Assembly (NCBI GenBank): GCA_900696685.1
Contig: CAADHA010000161.1
Span: 1-64,000 of the forward strand
Direction of reading: 5' to 3'
Length of the DNA: 64,000 bases
From: an uncultured Planctomycetota bacterium
GTDB lineage: Bacteria; Planctomycetota; Phycisphaerae; Phycisphaerales; UBA5793
Under the pieces are notes generated by a model. That model was not told where the DNA came from, made no database searches, and saw nothing but the letters and a program-made list of their open reading frames with translations. Positions 16,096 to 25,219 of this stretch are shown piece by piece. Position 1 is the stretch's first letter. Every line of letters begins with the position of its first letter. A program made the position numbers and the translations under genes.

Positions 16096-17136
16096 ATGGC
16101 GCTCAAGGCCGGCCAGAAACTTCCGGAATCTCCCGCCGAACTCGACGGCACGACCAGGGCAGCGGTTCTGCTCGTCAGCGTCGATCAGGAGACCGCCGCG
16201 GCCATTCTCAAGGGCCTCGACGAGTCGGTGGTGAACGAGGTGGTTCGTGAACTGGCGTCGCTCGGCCCCGTGCCGCGCCCGCTGCGCAACGCCGTCATTG
16301 AGGAGTTCTACACGACCATCCTCGCCAGCAAGTACGCCAACGAAGGCGGGCTTGAGTATGCGCGCTCGCTCCTCTCGCGCTCGGTCGATGCCAAGCTCGC
16401 CGACAAGATCATGTCGGGCATCCAGACGCACGTGCAGAAGACGCCCTTCAACTTTCTCCAGAAGGCCGAGTCGGAGAACCTGCTCACGTTCATTCAGGAC
16501 GAGCACCCGCAGACGATTGCGCTGATCATCAGCCACCTCGCGCACCACAAGGCGGCGGAGATCCTCATCGGCCTGCCGGCGCAGAAGCAGATCGAGGTCG
16601 TCAAGCGCATCGCCAACATGGACCAGACGAATCCCGAAGTGATCCGGACCGTGGAGCGTGCGCTCGAGTCGCGCCTGAGCAACATGCTCATGCAGTCGAT
16701 GGAGAAGGCGGGTGGAGTTGAGACGGTGGCGGAGATTCTCAACCTCGCCGACCGCTCGACGGAGAAGAGCATCATGGAGGGGCTGGAATCGGAGGACCCG
16801 GACCTCGTCGAGCAGATCCGCCGCCTGATGTTCGTCTTTGACGACATCATCCACGTGGATGGGCGCGGCATCCAGGCCGTCCTCAAGGAGATCGACAACG
16901 ACGAACTGGCGCTGGCCCTCAAGACGGCGAGCAAGGAACTCCAGGAAAAGATCTTCAGCAACATGTCCGAGCGAGCCTCGGAACTCATCAAGGAGGACAT
17001 GCAGTACATGGGGCCGGTGCGGGTCAGCGACGTTGAAGCGGCGCAGCAGCGCATCGTGGACATCGTGCGGCGTCTGGAGGATGCGGGCGAGATCATCATT
17101 GCCGGCCGGGGCGGCGAGAAGGACCTGATCGTGTGA
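16096..17136 (+). CDS. fliG: flagellar motor switch protein FliG
   Basis: 346-aa C-ring protein that transmits stator force and sets rotation direction. The middle domain has the EHPQT motif (residues 136-140, in DEHPQTIALIISHL), and the C-terminal torque domain contains FVFDDIIHVDGRGIQAVLKE and SERASELIKEDMQYMGPVRV with the expected alternating charges. Length is normal. It starts 2 nt after fliF and is followed by fliH. Its usual partner FliM is not in the window, so the C-ring must draw on a gene elsewhere or on a different arrangement. Confidence 0.95.
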   Translation: MALKAGQKLPESPAELDGTTRAAVLLVSVDQETAAAILKGLDESVVNEVVRELASLGPVPRPLRNAVIEEFYTTILASKYANEGGLEYARSLLSRSVDAKLADKIMSGIQTHVQKTPFNFLQKAESENLLTFIQDEHPQTIALIISHLAHHKAAEILIGLPAQKQIEVVKRIANMDQTNPEVIRTVERALESRLSNMLMQSMEKAGGVETVAEILNLADRSTEKSIMEGLESEDPDLVEQIRRLMFVFDDIIHVDGRGIQAVLKEIDNDELALALKTASKELQEKIFSNMSERASELIKEDMQYMGPVRVSDVEAAQQRIVDIVRRLEDAGEIIIAGRGGEKDLIV

Positions 17137-17146
17137 GGCCGAAGGC

Positions 17147-17935
17147 ATGGCGCTGATCCGGAGCAGGCAGGCGGCGGCGATGGTGCGCGAGGCGGTGGTC
17201 CTCGACCTCGGCGATCTCGCGCGCCAAGGCGAAGCCATCAGACAGCGGGCACTGGCCCAGGCCGATCAGATCCTCACCGAGGCACGCAACGAAGCGCGCC
17301 GCCTCGCCCAGAGCGCCGCGCAGCAGGGCCAGGCCGAGGGATACAAGCGCGGCTTCACCGAAGGCCAGGCCAAAGGCGCCGAGCAGGGAAGGCAGGAGGC
17401 ACTCAGCCGCCACTCCGCGGCCCTCGAGACACTTCTCAAGCAATGGACCGATGCGCTCAACGAGTTCATCGAGTCGCGCCAGGGATTGCAGGTTGAAGCG
17501 CGCCTGGATGTCCTTCGACTCTCTCTGGCCATCGCCGAACGCATCGTCTTCCGCACCGTCGAACTCGATCCGACCGTCATCGAGGATCAGATGGCCGAGG
17601 CGCTGAGCCTCCTCGCACGGCGCTCCGCCGTGACCTTCCGCGTCCATCCAAGCGACCTCGAACAGGCGCGGGGCGTTCTCCCGCAACTGGTGGCGCAGAT
17701 GCACCAGTGCGAGCACGCGTCGATCGTGGCGGACGAAGCGCTCACGCCGGGCGGATGTGTAATGCAGGCGGGGCTGACCACGATCGATGCATCGATCGAG
17801 ACGCAACTGGACCGGATCGTGTCGGCGCTTCTGCCCGACGACCCGGGTCTGGCCGCAGGCCAGCCCGCTTCCAGTCCTGAAGACAAGCCAGATGAGCAGG
17901 CCGGCGGCGCCGGGGCCGGAGATCAACCCGCATGA
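17147..17935 (+). CDS. fliH: flagellar export ATPase regulator FliH
   Basis: 262 aa. FliH forms the peripheral stalk that tethers the FliI ATPase to the C-ring. An N-terminal helix is followed by a Gly-repeat segment (QGQAEGYKRGFTEGQAKGAE, about residues 63-82), the GxxxG-type pattern typical of FliH, then a coiled coil and the C-terminal alpha/beta domain (DVLRLSLAIAERIVFRTVEL; GGCVMQAGLTTIDASIETQL). The ending PDEQAGGAGAGDQPA is low-complexity. The stop overlaps the fliI start (ATGA). Confidence 0.9.
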   Translation: MALIRSRQAAAMVREAVVLDLGDLARQGEAIRQRALAQADQILTEARNEARRLAQSAAQQGQAEGYKRGFTEGQAKGAEQGRQEALSRHSAALETLLKQWTDALNEFIESRQGLQVEARLDVLRLSLAIAERIVFRTVELDPTVIEDQMAEALSLLARRSAVTFRVHPSDLEQARGVLPQLVAQMHQCEHASIVADEALTPGGCVMQAGLTTIDASIETQLDRIVSALLPDDPGLAAGQPASSPEDKPDEQAGGAGAGDQPA

Positions 17936-19296
17936 GCGTCCTCGCGCCCGCCTGGCACATGCTCGACCGCGCGCAGCCGCGTGAGATCCTCAGCCGCGTG
18001 ACCAGCGTACGCGGCGAAACGGTGATGACTGAACCGCTTTCGCTTCCCGTCGGCTCGCTGGTGCGCATCGAGAGCGCGGGGCGCGGGAGCGGCTCCACGA
18101 TCGGAGAGGTCATCGCGGCGGACCGCAACGGAACGATCATCATGCTCCTTTCCAGCGCGACGGGCCTGGCCCCGGGCGATTCGGTCGTTTCCGTCCAGAC
18201 GGCGCCGACGATCCCGCTGAGCCTCACGATGCTCGGGCGCGTGGTGGACGGCCTGGGGCGTCCGATCGACGGTCGCGGCCCGCTGCACGAGATCGAGTTG
18301 CGCCCGCTCGTGCCTGCACCAATGTCCTCTCTCAAGCGCGAGACGATCAGCCAGCCGCTGGTCACATGCGTGCGGGCGATCGACGCGATGATCACGGCGG
18401 GCAAGGGCCAGAGGCTGGGCGTGTTCGCCGGGCCCGGCGTTGGCAAGTCCACGCTTCTCGGCTCGATCGCGCGCCACACCCGGGCGGACGTCAGCATCAT
18501 CGCCCTCATCGGAGAACGGGGTCGGGAGGTGCGCGAGTTCATCGAGCGCACCCTCGGTCCGGACGGGCTGGCGCGCAGCGTGGTGTTCGTCTCGACCGGA
18601 GACGAGTCGCCGCTCATGCGCATTCGCGCCGCGATGGCGGCGACGGCGGCGGCGGAACTCTTCCGCGACCGGGGCGCCGACGTCCTTCTCATCATGGACT
18701 CGATCACGCGATTCTGCCATGCGCAGCGCCAGATCGGGCTTGCCGCGGGCGAACCGCCGACCACCCGCGGCTACACGCCCAGCGTCTTCGCTCTCCTTCC
18801 AACGCTGCTCGAGCGGGCCGGGGCGGTGCGCGGCGCGGGATCGATCACCGGCATCTACGCGATCCTCGTCGAAGGCGACGACATGACCGAGCCGATCTCC
18901 GACGCCGCGCGCGGCATCCTCGACGGACACATCTCCCTCACGCGGCGGCTGGCCAACCGCGGCCACTTCCCGGCCGTGGACGTGCTCGATTCGGTGAGCC
19001 GCGTCGCCGACGCGGTGTGCACGTCGGTGCACATCCAGGCAAGGCGGCAGATCCTGCGCCTCCTCGCCGTCTACGCCGAGACGGAAGACCTGATCAACAT
19101 CGGCGCGTACGTGCGGGGGTCCAACCCGGAGTGCGACGTGGCGATTGAACTCAAGCCGCGAATCGACGCCCTGCTCCAGCAGGCGCCGGCAGACGCGGCG
19201 GATTTTGATTCGACGGTCAAGGCGCTCACAAGCCTGGCAGTGGAGGCGGGCCACGCCCTGACCCAGCGCCGTACGGCGCGCGGCGCCACGACCTGA
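17932..19296 (+). CDS. fliI: flagellum-specific ATPase FliI
   Basis: 454-aa hexameric ATPase of type III export, related to the F1 beta subunit. Walker A is GPGVGKST (residues 167-174), Walker B is VLLIMDSITRF, and RQIGLAAGEPPTTRGYTPSV is the strongly conserved family stretch. The N-terminal barrel includes TMLGRVVDGLGRPIDG. The ATG start overlaps the fliH stop, so translation is coupled. All catalytic motifs are intact. It unfolds and loads rod, hook and filament substrates at the export gate. Confidence 0.96.
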   Translation: MSVLAPAWHMLDRAQPREILSRVTSVRGETVMTEPLSLPVGSLVRIESAGRGSGSTIGEVIAADRNGTIIMLLSSATGLAPGDSVVSVQTAPTIPLSLTMLGRVVDGLGRPIDGRGPLHEIELRPLVPAPMSSLKRETISQPLVTCVRAIDAMITAGKGQRLGVFAGPGVGKSTLLGSIARHTRADVSIIALIGERGREVREFIERTLGPDGLARSVVFVSTGDESPLMRIRAAMAATAAAELFRDRGADVLLIMDSITRFCHAQRQIGLAAGEPPTTRGYTPSVFALLPTLLERAGAVRGAGSITGIYAILVEGDDMTEPISDAARGILDGHISLTRRLANRGHFPAVDVLDSVSRVADAVCTSVHIQARRQILRLLAVYAETEDLINIGAYVRGSNPECDVAIELKPRIDALLQQAPADAADFDSTVKALTSLAVEAGHALTQRRTARGATT

Positions 19297-19344
19297 GAAG
19301 GCGTTCCGAGACCGCTTGCGTCGTCGCCTCGACTCGTCATCCGG

Positions 19345-19794
19345 ATGTTCTTCATGGCTCGATTCCGCTTCAAACTCGATCCGCTCCTCAAGCACCGCCG
19401 GCGGCTGGAAGGCGAGCGACAGCGAGCGCTGGCGGCCCTGGAGCGGCAGAGGCTGGCGATTGAAGACCGCATCCGCGCCATGCAGCAGCGCATCAGCGAC
19501 AACAAGGCGGAACTGAGCCGCTGCCTCGTTGGAAAGGTTGACACGGCGGCCATCCGCAGCCAGGCGGCGATGTGCATGCAGCTCGATGCGCAGACCGTCC
19601 GCCTCGTCGTTACGCTCGCCGAGGTCTACCGGCGCATCGAGCGGGCCAGGGCTGATCTGCTTGAAGCCAGAACGCACGTCAAAGCAATTGAACGCCTGCG
19701 CGAACGCCGGCATGAGCAGTGGCGGCACGCGGAAACCAAGCGGGAAACCGCCGCACTGGATGAACTGGGAGCGATGGGTCGGGCAAGTCGATAG
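19345..19794 (+). CDS. fliJ: flagellar export protein FliJ
   Basis: 149-aa coiled-coil protein that acts as the central stalk of the FliI ATPase ring. It begins MFFMARFRFKLDPLLKHRRR, and the FRFKLDPLLKHR start is typical of FliJ. It is then almost wholly helical and charged. Either ATG 19345 or ATG 19354 could be the start. Position directly after fliI supports the call; sequence conservation in this family is low. Confidence 0.88.
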   Translation: MFFMARFRFKLDPLLKHRRRLEGERQRALAALERQRLAIEDRIRAMQQRISDNKAELSRCLVGKVDTAAIRSQAAMCMQLDAQTVRLVVTLAEVYRRIERARADLLEARTHVKAIERLRERRHEQWRHAETKRETAALDELGAMGRASR

Positions 19795-19856
19795 ACAGAA
19801 ATGCCGCACGCGCAGCGCGCTCCCTTTCGCAAAGCCTTCGGGTCGAGGCCAACGAT

Positions 19857-19910
19857 CCCTCGATGCCTTGACCCCTTGATCTCTTGATGCCTTGATGCGT
19901 TGATGCCTTC
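19857..19910. repeat. degenerate short tandem repeat (CTTGATGCC)
   Basis: About six imperfect 8-9 nt units of the form CTTGATGCC/CCTTGATCT lie between fliJ and the motE-like gene and end just before the latter's ribosome site (AAGGAG). Read on the other strand they give the DQGIK-like peptide repeat seen in spurious annotations. The unit size does not encode a protein in the plus frame here. Possible slippage-prone spacer; function unknown. Confidence 0.6.
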
Positions 19911-19930
19911 TCTTGCGTAAGGAGTCCGCC

Positions 19931-20656
19931 ATGAAGAAGTTGCTCTGGCCCGCCGTTTCCATCGTCGCGATCGCCAATCTTCTGGCCCTGCTCGGCTTCG
20001 TCGGCTTTCTCGTTGCGACGGACCGGATCGACCGCGCGCGCCTCAACCGGATCCGGACCATTCTGGCGGTCACGATCGCCCAGGAGCAAGCGGCGGCCGC
20101 GGCGGAGCAGGAAGCGGCAGCACAGGAGGCGGCGCGGGCCAAGCGCGAGGCGGAAACCGACGTCGCCAACGCCGGCGTCGAAGCACGCGAGGCGCAGTTC
20201 CGCTCCATTGCGCAGACGCAGGATGAAATTCTCCGCCGTGCCCGGCGCGATGTGCAGGCCATCGAGCAGCTCATCGCCCTGCGCCTGGCTGAAGTCGAAC
20301 GGCGCGAAGCGGAACTGACCGCGCGCGAGGCAGAGGTGGCGAAGGCGATCGAGCGGGATGCGGCGCTCGCGCGCGACGAACAGTTCCGCAAGACCGTTAC
20401 GCTGCTTTCGGGACTCAAGGCGGAAGATCTGAAGGCCAAGGTCGACGTGTACCTGGCGGACGGCCTGCATGACTTCGTGGTGGACCTGCTCGTCGCCCTG
20501 CCCTCCCGGAGCGCTTCCAAACTCCTCTCGCTCTACGCGGACGAAACTGAGAATCGTCTGGCAGCGGAATTGCTCCTGCGCCTCAGAGAGCGCGGCACCG
20601 GCGCCGACTCGCTGAGGAACGTGGATGATCGACTCTCTGCCAATCAGCAGCCGTGA
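19931..20656 (+). CDS. MotE-like / MgtE-N-domain flagellar protein
   Basis: 241 aa. One N-terminal membrane segment (WPAVSIVAIANLLALLGFVG, about residues 6-25), then a long Ala/Glu/Arg coiled coil (about 50-150), then a small helical domain (DEQFRKTVTLLSGLKAEDLK; LADGLHDFVVDLLVALPSRS; ASKLLSLYADETENRLAAEL). That layout matches MotE-type proteins, periplasmic chaperones for the stator protein MotC/MotB whose C-terminal domain resembles the N-domain of MgtE. It starts at the ATG at 19931 after AAGGAG. Its end overlaps the fliK start by 32 nt. Confidence 0.65.
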   Translation: MKKLLWPAVSIVAIANLLALLGFVGFLVATDRIDRARLNRIRTILAVTIAQEQAAAAAEQEAAAQEAARAKREAETDVANAGVEAREAQFRSIAQTQDEILRRARRDVQAIEQLIALRLAEVERREAELTAREAEVAKAIERDAALARDEQFRKTVTLLSGLKAEDLKAKVDVYLADGLHDFVVDLLVALPSRSASKLLSLYADETENRLAAELLLRLRERGTGADSLRNVDDRLSANQQP

Positions 20657-22160
20657 TCTGGTCTCACCGCACGATGCCGCGCCTGCTCAGCAGCAGCCGG
20701 CATGCGGCGTCGACAGGTCAATGGCCTGGGAAACACCGGACTTTGAGTCCCTGCTGGCAAGCGCAGCCGCGAAGTCAGCGCCAAATGAGACGGCGCAGCC
20801 CACCGCACGCCCCCCCCGAACTCGGCAGTGCGAAGAGGATGAGAGAGGTGCGGAGGGCACTCCACGACATGCTCACACTGTGCCGCATGAAGGCAATGAA
20901 GCGCAGGAATTGCCCGGCGTCGAGGAAGGATCGACGCGCAAGAGTGATCCCCCTTCGCGGCCTGTCCCCCGCACGCCCGATGCACTCCTGAAGGGGCCGT
21001 TCAAGGTGCGCGGCCACGAATCGCCGCCGGGAGAAGAGCCGGGGTGTCAGCCGGGGGTCGAACAACCGGTCGATCGCGACTCGGCCGTCGCCGTGATCCA
21101 CGCGGCGCTCGATGCAGATGGAGGTGCCAGCCCGCCGCCTGCCCACCCGCTGCCTGTCGCGCCACCGGAATCGGCGCAGAGTCCCGAGGGACGTCCCGAC
21201 ATCGCGCCGGGAATTGAGTCGCCGACGATCCGCCGCGCGGCACCAACGCCTTCCAGCCGGACGACCGGCTGGGACGGCCAGGCGAAAATCGTACATCCAC
21301 TAACTGTGACGCCTGAGGGGCCGACGAATCAGGTCGCCGCGGCCGATACGGAGGAAACGCGCTCGATGGACCGCACGGAGCCGGCGGCGAAGTCGCAGCC
21401 TGCTTCGCCGCAGACTTCGCCGGCCGCGTCGCCAGCGCCGGCTCAGACGAGCACGGTCTCGGCGGCGACTTTCCTCGACCTTCAGCCTCAGTCCGGCGAG
21501 CGAGTTGCGGCACCTGCGCCCTCAGCACTCCCGTCGCCCGGCTCGCCGAGCGTGCCGACTGGAACGGGTCATACACAGGCGCCCCTATCTGCCTCACCTT
21601 TGCACAGCCTGTCTGAGGACGCTGCGGCTGCGCAGGCCGTGCGCGGCGCCCTGGCGCTGACCCGCAGTACGGGCGGTGCAATGACCATCCGCCTCGAGCC
21701 CGAGTCTCTCGGCTCGCTGCGGATCCAGATGCACGTGGCGCAAGGCCGCGTCTCCGTGCAGTTTCATGCCGAGACGGCGCAGGCACGCGGCTTGCTCACG
21801 AATCACATTGATGCTCTTCGCACCGCCATGGAGACCCAGGGATTGAAACTCGAGACCGTGCAGATTCATTCGCTGCATCGGGCCGGCTCGACGGGCGGAG
21901 CGCACGAGCAGCCCAACTCGCAGCACCAGCCTTCGTCCGGCGAGCAAGGCTCACGCCACGACTCCGCCGGGCAGCAGAGCCGCGGGCACGGCGACACGGC
22001 CGAGCGCGAAGCCCAGTACCGGCAGATGGCGCGGCAGGCGCTTCACCACGCGCGAGGCGGCGACTCGTGGCGGCAGCACTTCGACGCGGCGTCGGTGAAT
22101 GCGCCGGCGGATCCCGCCAGGCCGCAGGAGGCCCACGCGCGCGCCGCTTCACTCAATTGA
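20625..22160 (+). CDS. fliK: flagellar hook-length control protein FliK
   Basis: 511 aa. A long Pro/Ala/Ser/Glu-rich, probably disordered region (about 1-320) serves as the molecular ruler. The C-terminal Flg_hook domain (about 330-430) contains MTIRLEPESLGSLRIQMHV (353-371) and GLLTNHIDALRTAMETQGLK; this part switches export specificity when the hook is finished. A Gln/His/Gly-rich tail follows. The ATG at 20625 lies inside the end of the previous gene. Low conservation outside the C-terminal domain is normal for FliK. Confidence 0.9.
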   Translation: MIDSLPISSRDLVSPHDAAPAQQQPACGVDRSMAWETPDFESLLASAAAKSAPNETAQPTARPPRTRQCEEDERGAEGTPRHAHTVPHEGNEAQELPGVEEGSTRKSDPPSRPVPRTPDALLKGPFKVRGHESPPGEEPGCQPGVEQPVDRDSAVAVIHAALDADGGASPPPAHPLPVAPPESAQSPEGRPDIAPGIESPTIRRAAPTPSSRTTGWDGQAKIVHPLTVTPEGPTNQVAAADTEETRSMDRTEPAAKSQPASPQTSPAASPAPAQTSTVSAATFLDLQPQSGERVAAPAPSALPSPGSPSVPTGTGHTQAPLSASPLHSLSEDAAAAQAVRGALALTRSTGGAMTIRLEPESLGSLRIQMHVAQGRVSVQFHAETAQARGLLTNHIDALRTAMETQGLKLETVQIHSLHRAGSTGGAHEQPNSQHQPSSGEQGSRHDSAGQQSRGHGDTAEREAQYRQMARQALHHARGGDSWRQHFDAASVNAPADPARPQEAHARAASLN

Positions 22161-22195
22161 GCCTGATTCCGGATCCTGACCACAGGAGATCACGC

Positions 22196-22615
22196 ATGCA
22201 GATCGACACTTCCCTTCCGTTCAGTCCAGGCGCTGTGTCGCGCAACCGCTTCGAGGACCTTACGAGCGCGGATTTCATGAAGATCATGTTCACCGAGTTG
22301 ACGCACCAGGATCCGCTCAAGCCCCAGGACACGCAGGCGCTGCTCAACCAGATCAGCACGGTTCGGAACATCGAGTCGAACTCGAAACTCATGAACGAAC
22401 TGAGCAAACTCGTCTCGCAGAACCAGTTCGCCATGGCGGGGACGCTCGTGGGCAAGACCATCACGGGCCTCGACGAGTCGTTCTTCCCCGCGGAGGGTCA
22501 GGTGAAATCGGCGGGATTCGAGGGCAACCGCATCATCCTCACGCTCGACAGCGGCGCGCGCGTGCCCATGGAGCATGTGGAGAGTATCCGGGAGCCGGAG
22601 ACGATCGGAGCATGA
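22196..22615 (+). CDS. flgD: flagellar hook scaffold protein FlgD
   Basis: 139 aa. FlgD caps the growing hook and lets FlgE subunits insert. The conserved N-terminal part is present: RFEDLTSADFMKIMFTELTH, QDPLKPQDTQALLNQISTVR. The C-terminal beta part is short (VGKTITGLDESFFPAEGQVK...VESIREPE), giving the compact form seen in Gram-positive and many other bacteria, not the ~230-aa enterobacterial one. Start is the ATG at 22196 after AGGAGA. It precedes a TIGR02530-like gene and flgE. Confidence 0.92.
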   Translation: MQIDTSLPFSPGAVSRNRFEDLTSADFMKIMFTELTHQDPLKPQDTQALLNQISTVRNIESNSKLMNELSKLVSQNQFAMAGTLVGKTITGLDESFFPAEGQVKSAGFEGNRIILTLDSGARVPMEHVESIREPETIGA

Positions 22616-22651
22616 GTCAGGCCCGGGGCTGACTCTTCAGAGGAGGCAATC

Positions 22652-23224
22652 GTGAGCGGCCGGTCGGACATCCTCAGGCCACTCGAGCCGGTCGCGCGGC
22701 CGGGTGAGTCGCGGCAGATCGCGCGGCCGTTGCGGCGTCGGCCTGACCTCGCGAGCGCGGGCTTCCGCACGCTCGTCGACGGTGTGTTGCACGAGGCGCA
22801 AGCCGCGGCGGTGCCCGTCACCATTCCCCGCGAAGTCGATCTCACGGATTCCCAGAGGGCGCGGCTCGATCGCGCTGCGCAGGAAGCCGCCGCGTGCGGC
22901 AGCACGCGCGCGCTGGTGATGCTCGACGGGCGGACGCTGATGCTCGACGTCCCGTCGCGCTGCGTCAACGAGGAACTCAGGCCCGACGCGTCAGAGGACC
23001 GCATCATCACCGACGTCGACACGATCGTCATATCGCGGGTGGAGCAGGCGCGTGAGTCGGCGCCGAAGCACCGCCTGCTCCTGTCGCGGCTGGATGGGGC
23101 GGCGTCGTGCTCGATCACCGACCTGCTCGCCCTGCAGCCTGACGCGCGTGACGCGCTCGACGCACCGGGCAGCAACGAAACCACGGGCCGAGAACCGGTC
23201 CCATCCCGTTCACGGAGGCAATGA
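22652..23224 (+). CDS. flagellar operon protein, TIGR02530-like
   Basis: 190 aa between flgD and flgE, the same place as the small 'flg_new' protein of Bacillus and many other bacteria. The matching segment is DLTDSQRARLDRAAQEAAAC (about 69-88), then RALVMLDGRTLMLDVPSRCV and IITDVDTIVISR. Family members share the pattern 'L-x-QRL...A-x-KG-x-x-x-SLVL-x-D...V-x-N-R-x-V'. Here it is extended at both ends: an Arg-rich N-terminus and a ~60-residue tail. Its function is not established; placement suggests hook assembly. GTG start with GAGGAGG upstream. Confidence 0.65.
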   Translation: MSGRSDILRPLEPVARPGESRQIARPLRRRPDLASAGFRTLVDGVLHEAQAAAVPVTIPREVDLTDSQRARLDRAAQEAAACGSTRALVMLDGRTLMLDVPSRCVNEELRPDASEDRIITDVDTIVISRVEQARESAPKHRLLLSRLDGAASCSITDLLALQPDARDALDAPGSNETTGREPVPSRSRRQ

Positions 23225-23227
23225 GAC

Positions 23228-24946
23228 ATGGCATCGACGACCGCACTGTTCACCGGTCTCTCGGGCATCCTCGCCAACAGCAAGATGCTCGACATCATCG
23301 GCAACAACATCGCCAACGTGAACACGCAGGGGTTCAAGACCAATCGCCTGACCTTCGCGCCGACCTTCAGCCGCACGCTTGGGATCGGCACGGCGCCGTC
23401 GAACCAGAGCGGCGGAGCGAATCCCTCGCAGATCGGCCTGGGCGTCAACGTCGCGGGCACGCAGCGCAACATGGGAAACGGGGCCGTCACCGTCACCGGC
23501 GTCAAGACCGACCTCGCCATCGAGGGTCAGGGAGTCTTCATCGTCAGCAGCGGCGCCAACCAGTTCTACACGCGCAACGGCTCGTTCCAGCTCAACAGCC
23601 TCAACGAACTCACGTCGCTGAGCGGCGCGCGGGTTCAAGGCTACGGCGTGGACAGCCAGTTCAACATACAGACCGGCGCCCTCACCGACCTGACCATTCC
23701 CGTCGGCAGCCTGACCATCGCCGAGGCGACGCGCAACGTGACCTTCAGCGGAAACCTCAACGCTTCGGGCGACGTGGGCACCGTCGGCACGCTCATCGAC
23801 TTCGATCCGCTCCAGGCGCTGGGCGCGGCGGTGCCCCCGCCTTCCAACCCGCCCTTTGCCGATTCGACGACGAGGCTGGTCGATCTCGACGACGGTTCGG
23901 GCAATCCGATGTTCGTTTCGGGCCAGAGCCTGCGCCTCTCCGGCGCGGAGAAGGGTGGGGCCACGCTGCCAGACGCGACGCTGGCCGTGGACAACACGAC
24001 GACCATCGCCGACTTCCTGGCTTTCCTTGAACAGTCGCTGGGGATCGATACCTCGGTGCCGGGACAGCCGGGCGGCGTGTCGATCGATCCCGTCACGGGC
24101 GTCATCACCATCGAAGGCAACATGGGTGACGCCAACGACCTGACGGTGAGCACGAGCGATCTGTCCATTCTCGATTCGTCCGGCGCCGTCCTGAGCCAGC
24201 CCTTCACGACGACCAAGACGGGCCTGGCGGCGGGCGAGTCGGTGCGCACGTCCTTCCTCGTGTTCGACTCGCTGGGCACGCCGCTCCAGGTGGACCTGAC
24301 GATGGTTCTGGAATCGACGAGTTCCACGGGAACGACGTGGCGCTATTACGTCGAGTCGCAGGACAACGTCGGCGGCGACATCCGCGTTGCCACCGGAACA
24401 ATGGACTTCGGCACTGACGGACGCGTGAGTTCGATCGCACAGTTCGCGATCCAGATCGACCGCACGGACACAGGCGCGCAGTCGCCGCTTTCGATGAATC
24501 TCTCCTTTGATTCGAACGGCAACTCGGTGACGGCCTTCAGCGACACGAACACTGAACTGGCCGCGGTGTTTCAGGACGGCTCGCCGATCGGCACGCTTGT
24601 CGAATTCAACATCGGGGAAGACGGAATCGTCGTGGGCGCGTTCAGCAACGGCCTGATCCGCAACCTCGGCCAGGTGGCCATGGCGACATTCACGAATCCG
24701 GCCGGCCTTGTCGATGCGGGCAATCAACTCTTCGCCATCGGGCCCAACTCGGGCTCGCCCGTGATCGCCACGCCGCTGACCTTCGGGGCCGGGCGGATCA
24801 TCAGCAGCGCGCTGGAACTGTCGAACGTGGACCTGAGTGCAGAGTTCATCAACCTGATCCTCGCGTCGACGGGGTATTCGGCTTCGACGCGGATCATCAC
24901 GACGGCGAACGAACTGATGCAACAGTTGCTCCTGATCGGCCGATAA
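23228..24946 (+). CDS. flgE: flagellar hook protein FlgE
   Basis: 572 aa, the hook subunit. The N-terminus has GLSGILANSKMLDIIGNNIA, then NVNTQGFKTNRLTFAPTF, the core helix and Asn-rich turn of rod/hook proteins. The C-terminus has GRIISSALELSNVDLSAEFI followed by a helix ending in TANELMQQLLLIGR, which packs in the hook core. The large middle part (about 130-480) is Thr/Ser/Gly/Asp-rich and makes the exposed domains; FlgE of E. coli is ~400 aa, so this hook has extra surface domains. It starts 3 nt after the previous stop. Confidence 0.94.
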   Translation: MASTTALFTGLSGILANSKMLDIIGNNIANVNTQGFKTNRLTFAPTFSRTLGIGTAPSNQSGGANPSQIGLGVNVAGTQRNMGNGAVTVTGVKTDLAIEGQGVFIVSSGANQFYTRNGSFQLNSLNELTSLSGARVQGYGVDSQFNIQTGALTDLTIPVGSLTIAEATRNVTFSGNLNASGDVGTVGTLIDFDPLQALGAAVPPPSNPPFADSTTRLVDLDDGSGNPMFVSGQSLRLSGAEKGGATLPDATLAVDNTTTIADFLAFLEQSLGIDTSVPGQPGGVSIDPVTGVITIEGNMGDANDLTVSTSDLSILDSSGAVLSQPFTTTKTGLAAGESVRTSFLVFDSLGTPLQVDLTMVLESTSSTGTTWRYYVESQDNVGGDIRVATGTMDFGTDGRVSSIAQFAIQIDRTDTGAQSPLSMNLSFDSNGNSVTAFSDTNTELAAVFQDGSPIGTLVEFNIGEDGIVVGAFSNGLIRNLGQVAMATFTNPAGLVDAGNQLFAIGPNSGSPVIATPLTFGAGRIISSALELSNVDLSAEFINLILASTGYSASTRIITTANELMQQLLLIGR

Positions 24947-24972
24947 CCTGAGGCCGCCACGGGAGGCCGCGC

Positions 24973-25173
24973 ATGATCCTGCTCACACGCCTGAACAACA
25001 AGCCCTTCATCCTCAATGCCGAACTCATCCGCACGATTGAAGAGAACCCGGACACGACGATCCTGCTGACGACGGGCGATCACATCATCGTGCGCGAGCC
25101 GATGGAAGAGGTGGTGGAGCGGGCGATCGAATACGGGCGGCGTCTGCGGTCTCCGTTTCCGGCTCTGGATTGA
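24973..25173 (+). CDS. flbD: FlbD-family small flagellar protein
   Basis: 66 aa: MILLTRLNNKPFILNAELIR, then TIEENPDTTILLTTGDHIIV and EEVVERAIEYGRRL. This is the near-complete pattern of the short FlbD/SwrD family, distinct from the Caulobacter regulator of the same name. In Bacillus, SwrD raises stator power. Its place directly between flgE and motA is the same as in the Gram-positive fla/che operon. Confidence 0.9.
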   Translation: MILLTRLNNKPFILNAELIRTIEENPDTTILLTTGDHIIVREPMEEVVERAIEYGRRLRSPFPALD

Positions 25174-25219
25174 GTCACCGCAGCCGGGCGCCGGCCTGAT
25201 CGCGTGCATCAGCGGGCGG

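Noticed and set aside
19857-19910. Tandem repeat considered as a CRISPR array
   Set aside because: Units are 8-9 nt without unique spacers, and no cas gene is near.
17923-20520. Open frame of 865 codons on the minus strand across fliI, fliJ and the motE-like gene
   Set aside because: Antisense to well-recognised flagellar genes; low-complexity Arg/Ser translation. The DQGIK-like peptide in it comes from the tandem DNA repeat.
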